DNA from: Cinnamomum chago
Lineage: Eukaryota; Streptophyta; Magnoliopsida; Laurales; Lauraceae
Assembly (NCBI GenBank): GCA_038049695.1
Contig: CP142453.1
Location: 19,968,001 to 20,032,000, forward strand
Reading direction: 5' to 3'
Length of the DNA stretch: 64,000 bases
The notes beneath the pieces were generated by a model that did not search any database, was not told the DNA's origin, and saw only the letters and a program-made list of their open reading frames with translations. Both the position numbers and the translations under genes were made by a program. Positions 1 to 10,730 of the stretch are shown piece after piece (position 1 is the stretch's first letter; every line of letters begins with the position of its first letter).

Positions 1-1629
1 TCATTGAATTGGTGCAGATGTTGTTTGGTGCGGCTGTGGATTCCTTATAGAAAATCAAAATTTCTTATTTGGTGATATAATTTTTTGAAGAAAATAACAT
101 AACATGTATATTATTTATTTAACATTAAATAATAATTTATATAAAGAAATAAAAAATGAAAGAGTTATAGGGTTTTTGGGTTGAAATGGACAAAAGTGAG
201 GAAAAGATGGAGAAGTTTTCAGAGGAAAACCATTTCCCATACCCCCCCCCATGGGAAGCCCATTTCCACAATTATCAAGGAAAATGCTGACGAGGCAGGA
301 AAACATTTCCGCAGAATTGTTCCGCACCAAACACCGGAAAAATGAGTTTTCTGCGGAAAACCGTAAACTTTTCCGCGGAAAAGTGTTACACAAACATGCC
401 CTAAGATAGAAATTAACAATCTAATAGCTAAGATTTTCTTCCCTTCATAAAAGAAAAGATTCCTAATGACTATCTATCAAAAGTAAGCATAAACCATCAA
501 AAGATATTAACTCCTAAGCATGATTTATCAAACATAAGCATAGATAGTAAAAAGAATGCTAAGAAATAAAATAAGCATGGAAGGTAGCACAATGCAATGA
601 AGACAAATCTATTCTAACATATTAAGCACATAAACAAGGAAATTAAAATAAAGAGCATAAGCAAAAGGAATAGTATTAACTTAGCTTCATCTAGAAGATC
701 CAATCAAAGTGATTAGCCACCCATTGGAGAAGACAAAGCTTTCATTATAAATCTTCAAATTTTACAAAGCTTTCCTCACTTTCTCTCTACAATTGCTCTC
801 AATTTACATGAAAAGCTTAAGTAAAGAGGAGGAGGCTCTCCTTGCTTGTGTGTCTAATGCCTAAAGCTTCCTTCCTTATATAGAGACATTTGCCTTGCTC
901 TTTTTGGTTTCTTTCCAATGTGGGACTTCACAAGAATGGAAATATGAACATATGAATGTAATTCTCGTGTTAGAAAACAGTCCCCAGATTGATGTGCGAT
1001 TTTGACTCCCGAAACGTTCGAATTGGGAAAAATGTTGTGAAATATGATTTGTAGATCTTAGAACAATATTTCCAATGCTTCTGAGATCACCTCAATCGGA
1101 CATCCGAGTGAAAAGATATGGTCAAAATACCAACCCAGGTCTTTCATTTTTCTTCTTATTGTTGGCATATCTTTGTCATTTCTTCATCCAATTGTCTTCC
1201 AAACTTATTCTTACTCTCTTTAACTCTTGAATCTCAACTTTAATCTTCAAATTAATCTTCAATTTAACACCTACAAAGAGAAATTAACATAATTGAGAGT
1301 ATTTTTTAACATACTTTGTATGGAGGCCATTGGAACTCATATAAATGCATACAAATGACTATCTATAATAGAAAGATATGAGCAAAGCATGATGGGGAGG
1401 AAATTTATTATTTTTATGCCAAAAATAGTGTTTTGGGTTTTTTTATCTCTGAAACCTCATAAAATAATACTATGAAAGTGCATTTTTTGTGAACTCATCA
1501 GAGCACAATTCAACTGCATATGGAGCGAACCGTGCAGAATCTTTAGTTTTTTATGCATTTTCTTTTTCTGGAAGCTTGATATTTATCTTTTTGGCTCCTA
1601 GGCCTTCTCCCACTCCGTGCTCTGGGCAC
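1..1629. other. AT-rich non-coding DNA with probable LTR and MITE debris
   Basis: No credible gene is seen. Around 200-405 there is a stretch rich in TTTCCGCGGAAA-like words ending in ACACAAACATGCCCT, an ending also seen near 37037, which suggests a degraded MITE. Between about 420 and 1300 the minus strand has a CTCTATATAAGG TATA-like motif and a GAAGTCCCACATTGGAAA-like block near 910-930. In my reading these resemble LTR promoter regions of plant retrotransposons, but I found no clear ends or target duplication. Confidence 0.35.
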
Positions 1630-1632
1630 TTA

Positions 1633-2709
1633 GGGCACGTTTGGCAATGGTCTTAGGGTAGGATTCCTCGCCCAAAATCCGCGCTAGCGCGGATTTTCTT
1701 GTTTGGCTCAGCTAGGATTTTACTATGATGGATTGAAGATTTCCGCTCTTTTGATTATTTCAAGAGTCACACCTCCCCCCCTCGGATCCGTGGAATCATC
1801 CCTATCAAGGATTTGCGGAGCTACAGTGTTCCTGGACGGCAATATAGGGCAGACCGGTTTTTACATTTTTTTTTGTTTTTATGTGCCCCAAAATCAAGAT
1901 CTGAACCGTTAATTGTGTTAAGAAGGTCCATAACGGCTATATACCAAAATTTCAGCCGTTGATTCATCATAGATCGTGAGATATTTACAAAATCGTCCAA
2001 ACCGTTAAAATGCCATATTCTGTGATGCAGTGGGCAAAAAACGGGATTAAATACAGTCCCTTGTTTTCAATTTTCTGGTTCCTGTGGGCCCCAAAATCAA
2101 GATCTGAACCGTTAATTGTGTTAAGAAGGTCCATAACGGCTATGTACCAAAATTTCAGCCGTTGATTCATCTTAGATCTTGAGATATTTTCAAAACCGTG
2201 AGGGACAGTGACAGTAAAGGTAAGTAGTAATGTGGCCCTAATAAGTTTTTGCTTTGGGAATGTACCTTTTAGATTCTCTAATCAAGATCCAAACCGTTAG
2301 TCATCTTTAAAAACTCCAAAACGGCCACTTCACCAAAGATCAGCCGTTAATTCATCTTAAATCTCCAGATATGTGCCAAAATGTCTTACTGTGCAAACTA
2401 TTATTGAAAACAGTCCATTTCTTCTCATTTTTGGGTTTATGTGGGGTCCACGATCAAGATCAAAACCGGTCATTAGTTCTGGACGGTCAAACACGGTAAT
2501 GTGACCAAATTACAACCGTTGATCCTTACTTTATCTTGAGATATTTGTATAAACATCAATTGGATCATACATTCTACAACTTATAAGAATCCTCCCTCCA
2601 TCCAAACATGGAACTTTCATTGGGAATTCTACTTGAGGATTGTGGCTTTCTTTGGAGATGGAGAGAATCCTTTAAATATAGGATTCTTCACCGTTTACCA
2701 AACGTGCCC
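1633..2709. mobile_element. Harbinger-like non-autonomous DNA transposon, 1,077 bp
   Basis: The element begins GGGCACGTTTGGCAA and its right end is the inverted form (CCAAACGTGCCC), giving a 12-bp perfect terminal inverted repeat. It is flanked by a 3-bp TTA on both sides (1630-1632 and 2710-2712), as expected for PIF/Harbinger insertions. There is no transposase. Inside are four degenerate copies of a block of about 110 bp at roughly 200-bp spacing (near 1885, 2091, 2275 and 2440), each with words like ATCAAGATCTGAACCGTTA and CAGCCGTTGATTCATC. Family assignment rests on TIR and TSD only; a hAT-like MITE is less likely because no 8-bp duplication is seen. Confidence 0.65.
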
Positions 2710-2712
2710 TTA

Positions 2713-2988
2713 GAGTAAGACATTAAATTTAGAGACCTAAAAGTTGACCCGAGGGCATGTGAGTGATATTAAAGTGCTAATACCAATCAACCATGAGTAA
2801 TATTAAGGTTGGCATAAAATAATAGATTTCGCCATCAAACGTTGCATGATGTTAGAAGGTCAAGAGGTTCTAGAAAGTTAATAGGCCCACACATTTGTCA
2901 TGATTCATTGGCATTGTCATGATTCATTGGGACTTTCCAGAAACCCATCCTCCTCACTGAGTGGCATGCATCTCATTGAGCATATGTG

Positions 2989-3040
<52 letters not shown>

Positions 3041-3540
3041 GAGGTGCTTTTGTGAGAGACACTTCCACCTTACTATGAGAGATAAAGGTGGAGCCCTCAC
3101 ATAAAATAATCCAAGTGGACACCCTATGTTGAATAAAGTGAATCACTAGGATAGCCAGCTCAAAAATATTATGGGATCTCGGATGTACAACATTCAATAT
3201 TTACAATTTCATTTATATGGGCCCACATATACCCACGCTGATAAGCCTACTTGCCAGGTTTGACTTGGGTTTGAATCAAATTGAGGGTGTTCATATTGGG
3301 GTTTTTTATTTTATGTGATGTGTGTTTAAAATAGTGTTGATGGAGATATAGTTCAAGTTGTTCAGGTGAAGTTTGCTTTACAAGTGATTTAACATGTTAT
3401 ATGAAAGGATAAAAGACATAGAGAGAGGAGGGAGAGAGAGAGGGGGGGCGAGGAGAGAGAGAAAATGTCTCTAAAGAAATTTGCTTGGACGTCTAAAAAG
3501 GTCAACCCTTGAAATTTTCAATTTATATTCAACGAAATTC
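2713..3540. other. Intergenic, with (TA)n microsatellite at 2992-3038
   Basis: No gene is seen. A pure TA dinucleotide tract of about 47 bp lies at 2992-3038, and a purine-rich GAGA-type stretch at about 3418-3465. The open frame across the TA tract only encodes Tyr-Ile repeats and is not a gene. Confidence 0.8.
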
Positions 3541-3770
3541 GAGATTTATCTGCATGCTTTAATGTTGTCTTTTATCATGTCCGTTGATCGGCCGACTCTG
3601 TGGCTGATGTTTTAGCTAAGCAGGGGGTTGACAGGTCTTTCTCTTTGATAGGGTATGATCATGTACGTATTGGGTCGTGTATCTTTTTATGTTTTGGGTG
3701 GGGTGAGGGTACAATACTCTTGTACCTTAATCCTCTCTCATCGCAAGCTCTTTGTTTAATTCATATTATA
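3540..3770 (+). mobile_element. LINE 3' end fragment (RNase H tail)
   Basis: The + strand reads DSVADVLAKQGVDRS at about 3594-3640. This is like the end of the RNase H domain at the C terminus of plant LINE polyproteins, where an N/D-S-V-A-D-x-L-A-K-x-G motif is common. It is followed by a GGGTGGGGTGAGGGTA stretch near 3697, which looks like a retroposon 3' UTR. No RT domain is present in the fragment. It stops about 180 bp before the start of the large inverted-repeat element. Confidence 0.45.
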
Positions 3771-3950
3771 GTAACCGATGAAAGAAAATTAAAGAGAGAA
3801 ATATACTTGCCCAATAGTATCAAGCAAAGAAAAGATTTCAAACTACAACAAGTATGGTCAACCTAACAACGTGACTCAAAGGAAATGCTATGTTTGATAC
3901 ATGGCTCATTGATGATTCAAAAGGAACTATCCAACCATACATTCTGTATA

Positions 3951-4676
3951 CAAAAAGTCTATAGAGCCTGATAGTTGAGCCCGAAATGGAGCCCGATCCG
4001 AGCTGCTGGACCTCACATTTAAAGAAACAAAAAGAAGTAGAGCTCGCTGGAGTTGAAATGGCCTGCCTGAAATTTGAGAGAAAGGGGAAAACACAAAAAG
4101 TCTGGAGAAAGGGGAAAACGAAAACCTCTTCAACGATTTCCTCATCCTCTCTGCAAATCTCGTACGCGAGAGCTCATCTCTTCCTCTCTATCAATCTCGT
4201 GCGTAGATTCTCTCTTTCTCTCTCTCGATCGCGAGGCGCTGCGAATCATAGCTTGGTTGAACGTCCCTCATCTCTTCCTCTCTCTCAATCTTGCAGCAAC
4301 TCCTCCCTTCCTCCCTCATTGCAGCAACGTCCCTCCCCATCGCATCCAGCGTCCCCTTCGCAGGTAACCCCAATCGCAGCAGGAACCCTCTGAATCGTTT
4401 TTGGTTTTTTTTTTCTGCATTTTGTTGCTTTGGACGGCATGCTATGATGGGTCCTCTGTAAGAAATTGAAAAGGAGGAACTCATGATCTCAGCTAGGTTG
4501 CCCATGGGTTTTGTGAGATGTCTATTGTTGTTAGACCTCATCTTCTAGCGTCTTTTTCAATTTCCTTGGGTATTTCATCCCTGTCTTACTTGGTTTTATT
4601 TCTAGTTTAGATGGGTGTCGGTAATTAATTTTGTTTTGATAAGACATTGGGTGTTTGTAATTCTAATCACCGAGTC
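3951..4676 (+). repeat. Left terminal inverted repeat of the Mutator-like element
   Basis: Collinear with the reverse complement of 17838-18577. The first 54 bases differ at only two positions, and similarity stays high to about 4676, where the arms diverge after TTCTAATCACCGAG. The arm contains pyrimidine-rich CTCTTCCTCTCT blocks and a CGCAG|GTAACC splice-donor-like site near 4360-4368 pointing inward, so it resembles a promoter plus a 5' UTR exon. The right arm has an extra block of about 23 bp after CGATCCGAGCT. Confidence 0.85.
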
Positions 4677-4715
4677 TCCTCTCTTTTGTTGATAGCTCTT
4701 CATTTCGAATGTTGC
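4565..4715 (+). repeat. Direct duplication copy S (left of LTR-A)
   Basis: This stretch of about 150 bp, starting at TTTCATCCCTGTCTTACTTG, recurs at 6440-6590 with only a few differences, so the two copies bracket LTR-A. A shorter related piece is present on the minus strand at about 15130-15190. The duplication is far longer than the 5 bp expected from LTR insertion, so another mechanism (unequal exchange or conversion) is implied. Confidence 0.75.
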
Positions 4716-6439
4716 CTAAATTGATTCATTTCTTTATTTATCAATACAATCATGTTTTCCTTTCATGAGATGAATGGTGTTTAATTATATACTTGCACAT
4801 AACCAATACAAATGACATAATGGTTAATGAGATAAACCGGAGTCCACAAGTATACTAGATGTAATACATGTGTATGGATGAGATCCACATACAGGAGATA
4901 TGTATTGCAAATCTTATACTTAAATATCTTCACAACCAGTGATGAGACTGGACATCTCATCTGACAAGATTGCAGCACTTTGATCACTATGAGATAGTGT
5001 GATTTGTCTCGATCATCGAAATGTAAGATTCTGGATCATGGTGCTGGTACATTTGATGTATTGAAGGACCATGAGAAGCACCTTATATACATTGTCTTAA
5101 CTTTAAGGCATACTCTCATAATTCCCTAGCAATAGGCTCATAATCTTGAGACATTAATGAACTCAAGTTTCTATCTATTCATTTGCTTTGAGTCACCAAT
5201 GAGTGAAGCCAATTGTAAGTCAACACCTCGGTGATTTGGGTACGTGGTAGTAGAGCTGTGGGAACATTCAATGGTCAAGACAGAATCTATCTTTAATATC
5301 CCCTTGTGCCAATTAATGGATTTATCATTGGTAAGTGCACACCCATTCCAATTAAGAGTTAATTGGATCGGTACCAAATGATCACTATAATTAATTGGGG
5401 CTCAAGGATAATAAGATATGGATCTAATTTGGTGGATAGTTCCAATTGATCCATGGATATACATGGAGGGGCATACTTGTGGTAATTGGGAAGTTTAGGG
5501 TCTTCAATGTAATATATTCCTAAGACTGGAGTTCAATTACATTTATATAGTGGAGTTATTTGCAATTAACTGTGGGCCCGGATTGCACATGAGATGTGGG
5601 GTCGCGTGTTCCAGTTGGAACCAGCTTTCTAAGGAATCCCTAGTGGTCCCCACGTTGGCCCAAGATATTAGAAAGATACTAATTATAGTAGAACTCTAAA
5701 AGGAAATAGAAAGTTACTATTTCTATTTGAAGTGAGACTTCTAATAGTGGTAATAGTAAGTTACAAATTATTAATGGAAGTGAGACTTCTATTTTAATTA
5801 GTAAAAGAGAAAGTTACTAATCATATTTGAAGTAAGACTTCTAATTGTGATTTAGTAAGCAACTAATTGTAGTGGAAGTAAGACTTCTATTTCAATTAAT
5901 AAGAGGAGGTTGCTTAAGTGCTATAAAAGGAGGAGAGGAGCCCTTGGACGTCCTATGCATAATCCCATCTTGGAATTCACGCCCAAGACTCTTAGTGCAA
6001 GAGTTGCACACGTCCATCTCTCTATTTCCCTCTTCTAGTTTTTGTTCTAGTTTCCTCTAGGGTTTTTCTCTTGGAGATTCCACCATCTTCTTGAGAAAAG
6101 AGAATCTGATACGGGTCATAGCGTGGAAGATCAAAAGGTGTTGGAGATTCTGATTTGATTAGTGAAGGTGTTCATCATCAAAGGAAGAATTCAAATTCTC
6201 CATTAGAGCACAATTAGGCTCCAAAGGTATAATCTACATCCTTGTTTGTTGTAGATTTCCTGGTTGCATATTTAGGTGATGTTTTCTATCTTCTAGATAG
6301 GATGTATTGCTGTACATGGTTTATGAGTTTGAGGGATTACATCCTGAATTGGGTTTGTTGCCTTCTAGATAGCTGATCCCTGCATCAAGTGGGTCAAAAG
6401 TTTTGAAACCTATCTGAATGGCCCACCTATTTTCCAACA
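4715..6439 (+). mobile_element. LTR-A, solo LTR-like copy, 5'-truncated
   Basis: About 1.7 kb collinear with the reverse complement of LTR-B (15737-17501). It ends TTTTCCAACA and has a TATA box, CTATAAAAGG, at 5921-5930, followed by a leader-like region. Upstream of the TATA box is a run of degenerate 40-60 bp repeats containing AGTNAGACTTCTA (about 5720-5910). Its first 45 bp or so are missing relative to LTR-B. No gag-pol coding sequence adjoins it. Superfamily was not determined; the TG...CA ends and TATA point to an LTR. Confidence 0.65.
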
Positions 6440-6590
6440 ATTTCATCCCTGTCTTACTTGGTTTTATATCTAGTTTAGATGGGTGTCAGTAATTTTGTTT
6501 TGATAAAACATTGGGTGTTTGTAATTCTAATCACCGAGTCTCCTCTCTTTTGTTGATAGCTCTTCATTTTGATTGTTGCTTGAATGTTGG
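6440..6590 (+). repeat. Direct duplication copy S' (right of LTR-A)
   Basis: Second copy of the block at 4565-4715, differing by a handful of substitutions and a short indel near GTCAGTAATTTTG. It begins directly after the LTR-A terminus. Confidence 0.75.
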
Positions 6591-7022
6591 ACGACCCATT
6601 GGCCTACCTGAATGTTGCCCAGATGATCATTTACTAGTGTCTGAGTTCATTACCTTTATTTAAGTCTTTTATTATTTTAATAAATTTGATTATCCTTTTT
6701 CGTGATCAATTATAGTTTTTTTTTATGGGTCCTCCGTAGTTTCAAACAGCACAGATATAAGTTCACTCTAACAATGTGCAAGCTTAAAACAAATTGCAAT
6801 TTTGCTTACATCCAAATGCACAATAAAAAGAAATATACAATGCATAACGCTTGAGACTTTATGTTGAGGCAAATCTCCCATACAAAAATGATGCAATTGT
6901 AGTAAAATGAAGAAATATCATTTCAAATTCTCCTCCCTTTTCTCAATAAAGAGAAAAGAACAAATTTAAGAAACACAACATCAAAGCAACTAACTCCCTC
7001 TCAAACGCAGTCAAATGTAATG
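6591..7022. other. Non-coding spacer inside the Mutator-like element
   Basis: AT-rich sequence with no gene. It sits between the S' duplication and the coding piece on the minus strand, and may be the 3' UTR and downstream sequence of that piece. Confidence 0.5.
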
Positions 7023-7526
7023 TCACCTTGGTGACACTTCTTCCTCACCCTTTTTTAGAACAGAACAGAACACTTGTCTTGACATGTAAGTGTTGAGCTC
7101 TCTAGACACCCCTGTCAGCTTAAAATTGAAATTACTACGGTAGTTCTGATTTGGTGATGGTACCACAGCAGTGAATGCAGTTGGAGACCCAGAAAACCGC
7201 CTTCTGGGGCTTGAAAATAGCCTAGGAGTTCGCCTTAACCACCCTTCTGAAACAACAATTGGTGATGATGCCTGGGCATTATTCTCCTTTCTTGGGTTCA
7301 TTGATGGCCCACATTTGGTTTCTGATGGCAGTGGTTCCACTGATTTTGACAGTTCAGATTCAGCCATTGGAGCCCGCTTTGCTATTCTTTCTCTGGCCTT
7401 CTTTGCTGCCATCCTAGCCTTCTCTTTGCTCAACCTTATCAGCTTCCATGGATCCATGCTTGCACAGAAATCAGGCTTCTTGTTTGAGGAAGAAGGATCA
7501 GCAGGCTTTTTGAAGATTTTTACATC
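7023..7526 (-). pseudogene. Unidentified C-terminal coding piece, possibly captured
   Basis: An open minus-strand frame ends in TGA at 7023-7025. A Met at 7457 starts MDPWKLIRLSKEKARM, but the same frame is open back to about 7526, so this Met need not be the true start. The peptide is basic. A Lys/Arg/Ala-rich, probably helical stretch (KEKARMAAKKARERIAKRAP) is followed by a Ser/Pro-rich section (RTPRLFSSPRRRFSG) and a C terminus ending KKGEEEVSPR. Composition and biased codon use suggest a real terminal exon rather than a chance frame. I do not recognise the family. No convincing upstream exon or promoter was found before the tandem repeats at 7875, so I treat it as a partial gene inside the Mutator-like element. 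Confidence 0.45.
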
Positions 7527-7786
7527 ATTTCTTTAATATTCTAAGTTTTGAGTGATCTTGTTTTTTTGGCTATTGACTTCGTTGTAAGATGCCTTTGAAA
7601 AAGAATATCATTGCTGCTAATGAAACATATTTTCAACAAGGTTGTAGGCTCAAGTTATGTTGCTAATGAAAAAGAATAATAGTTGAATGCTTGAGATTAT
7701 ACTTACAAAATGAATGGGTTCATTTTCTTAACGCCTGAATTTCTTTTATCGAATTATTCTCAACACCTGAATTTTTTTTTAGAAGC

Positions 7787-7905
7787 ATGGAAGAAGATGA
7801 ATTATTACATGAATTTGATGGAGACGACAATGAAAATGAATTGTGGACGGCTTGTCAGGAAATATACAGTGTTGATATGGACTTTGCAATCCCCAAAATT
7901 CGTTG
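7787..7905 (+). pseudogene. Short acidic coding-like piece, unidentified
   Basis: The + strand reads MEEDELLHEFDGDDNENE and then LWTACQEIYSVDMD before a stop at the start of the 189-bp tandem repeats. The sustained acidic composition looks like an N-terminal exon of a real protein, but no continuation was found and I do not recognise it. It may be another gene fragment carried by the surrounding element. Confidence 0.25.
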
Positions 7906-8367
7906 AAAAAATCCCTCTGGAAGTGGGCTAAAAAGTGTGGTAAAGAGGGGTACTTAGCTTGGTTCGTGCAAATTTTCTTAACGGAGTTGTAAAAGTGCGC
8001 GGTTTGAAATGTAGGCAAACGTGATTCAAATTTATCAAAAATTAGCATATTTTAACATCATAATATGGACTTTGCAATCCCCAAATTTCGTCGAAAAAAA
8101 TCCCTCTGGAAGTGGGCTAAAAAGTGTGGTAAAGAGGGGTACTCAGCTTGGTTCGTGCAGATTTTCTTAACGGAGTTGTAAAAGTGCGCGGTTTGAAACG
8201 CAGGCAAACATTATTCAAATTTATCAAAAATCAGCAAATTTTAACATCATAATATGGACTTTGCAATCCCCAAATTTCGTCTAAAAAATCCCTCTGAAAG
8301 TGGTCTAAAAAGTGTGCTAAACATGGGTACTCAGCTTGGTTCGTGCAGATTTTCGTAACGGAGTTGA
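7875..8367 (+). repeat. Tandem repeat, unit about 189 bp, 2.6 copies
   Basis: Copies start at ATATGGACTTTGCAATCCCC at 7875, 8063 and 8252, so the period is 188-189 bp. The third copy stops after AACGGAGTTGAGAACG. Each copy has a short open frame reading SLWKWAKKCGKEGY or a near variant, then a stop. This hints that the repeated unit derives from an exon. Copies 1 and 2 are closest to each other. Confidence 0.85.
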
Positions 8368-8838
8368 GAACGTTGGAAATTCCATTCACTTTGTAGGGGT
8401 TTTCATATCTGAAATCATTCTAGGTTTATCAAACACTTTCTAATAGTTCTATATTTAATTTTCTCTTCAAATGGAATCGCCAATAATACTTGCCCCTTGG
8501 GCCTTTTTAGACAAAATCTCACAAGATTCAAAATGTCAAATAAAACTCTATCAGGTGCTCAAAAGATGAGACAACAAAATGAGAATATACAGACACAAAA
8601 ATAATTTCTTCATTCATTCACCCCAGATACAGTTGGTTCATACAACAGCAACTTCCATTAAACAAAGTTTAACAAAAAAAAAAAAACAGTGGAGTTTATC
8701 ATTAAACCTATCAACCAACCCCTTACATAATAGTAGCTTCTAATCTGGAAGAGTAAACCTTTGATGCTACATTCGACACAATAATTTCACAAGTAGCACA
8801 CCGTAAACAATCATAACAACCTTGAATATTCGACAAAT
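8368..8838. other. Non-coding spacer inside the Mutator-like element
   Basis: AT-rich sequence with a short poly(A) at about 8674-8685. No gene is seen. It adjoins the 3' end of the GRF pseudogene on the minus strand. Confidence 0.5.
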
Positions 8839-9116
8839 TTATTTAAGCTTCTCCAATCTTGTAACAACATTTGTCACACGGCTCTCAACTTTAGGGGAGG
8901 GGGGCATAGTGCGGAGTACTCTATCAAGGATGATTGACCGTCGATCTCACATATTCATCACACCAACCAATGAAGTTGTGCAAGACTGTTTTTTCCTCTC
9001 ACAAATAATGGCAAATATATGTCGTTAGTTGGTACATATTTGTCTATATGAAAAAATAAATAAGAATTGAAAATAAGGAAAATGCCAAAGTTTATTGCAT
9101 TCTTACTAGGGTTGTA

Positions 9117-9322
9117 AACGGGTCGGTTCCGGTTCGGGTCCAGGGTGGACCCGGACCCGGAACCGTTTAGTAAGAAGAGGATCCGGAACCGGAACCGGAA
9201 CCGAATCGGAACCAGAAAACTGGTTCCGGAACCGGTTCCGATAGTTTTAATGGGAACCGGTACCGGAACCGGAACCGTTTGCGATACTGGTCTGGTTCCG
9301 GTTCCGGTTCCGGGTATGGTTC
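9117..9322. repeat. Left subterminal GGTTCCGG array of the hAT element
   Basis: Dense, overlapping CCGGAACC and GGTTCCGG hexamer-octamer words in both orientations. hAT transposases (for example maize Ac) bind short motifs repeated in subterminal DNA, so this is the probable binding region. The open frame through it (Arg-Asn-Arg repeats) is an artefact of the repeat. Confidence 0.7.
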
Positions 9323-10730
9323 AAGATTTTCATTCCCATAAGTGAGCCTACGTTAAAACTTGAGCATAGCACCAAATCATACAGCCCTAATACTCTATTT
9401 CAGCACCCAAATCACACAGCAAATGCACTCTCATTATGAGTTTCAACACCAAAATCACACATCATATGCACCAGTTATTAGTTCAGAAGCCTAATCTGAC
9501 TTCAAATTTAAATCACATAAGCCATATCATATTAACTGCTCTGTACAGTTGATATGTATGACTTTAGCCCTGAAATCATAAACATACGCCAAAAATCCAG
9601 TGCACACAAAATAACCAGCCAAAACCCTTCAGAATTATCAGGTCAGCTTTTAGAATTAGCATGTGTAGAATAGCTAGTAAAAATATGTCACCATGGTGAC
9701 CCGAATGCAGTCCCTCATTTCTTCACATCAAACATGAGAGAAAATTTTTCCATTCAGTAACCACACATCTCTTTTTTTATTGTCATTTTGCTAGCAACAT
9801 GTGGAAGTGGCTTCTTTAATACAACCAAATGAAGCAACAAGAAAGGCCAACCCTTAAACAGGGAGGGCACAAAGCAACCAAAAAACAAAGCACAAAAGCT
9901 ACAGAAAAGGACTCCATCATTCACCACTCATCAGCCCCTTGCCATCAAATGCGGGCCACAGGCCCACATGCCAACTCCATCATTCACCACTCATCAGCCC
10001 CTTGCCCTTGGCACGTCCTATTGCCCAGACATACAGGAGCTCTGACAAAACAGATTTCATCCACAAGCTTCAGTTCCCAACAACCATTTCAACGCATATC
10101 CAGCCATCATATATCTCTGCCTCAATGGAGACAGCTGCATAACCAGTCATAAAGGAGAAATGCAGCTCTTTTTCCTTGTTGACAGACGGAACCTCCAGAT
10201 AAATGCAGGGTATATACTGCACTCTGCACAGTATCAAGATATACCAGATCATTTCTGATATAATTCAGTGTTTACTGAAATGAGTTCATGCATAGGACTG
10301 ACCTATTGTGAGCAACATATCATATTACTGTGGTATAGAATTCAGTGTAAACTGATAGGCTATTAAAATAATTGCATGTATTATTACAAACTAAGCATCA
10401 ACTAATAGTCTGATTTCTAAAAGCACAACATTAGAAGCATGGATTTAAGTTCCCAAACAAAAGCCTAAATAAGTAATCTTCCCAAAATATTATAGAAAAA
10501 CAATCTGAAAGGTCTGACCATTACCCAAAAAAAAAAAAAACCCAACTGTTCAATGGAACCTCCGGAGAAAAAAAAAACCTCAGAATTTGAAACTAAAAGA
10601 GTCACAGCTTCCTTACCTCACTCATTAGTCTATGGCATGCTTCACCTAAACAAACATGAGTTAATAAAACTCTCATTCAAAAGGACTATTCAAACCAAAA
10701 TTAAAAATAAGTAAATGTGTGACTCACTAA

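Noticed and set aside
2973..3197. Open frame of 74 residues
   Set aside because: Most of it is Tyr-Ile repeats from a TA microsatellite.
9145..9345. Open frame with Arg-Asn repeats
   Set aside because: It is created by the CCGGAACC array at the end of the hAT element.
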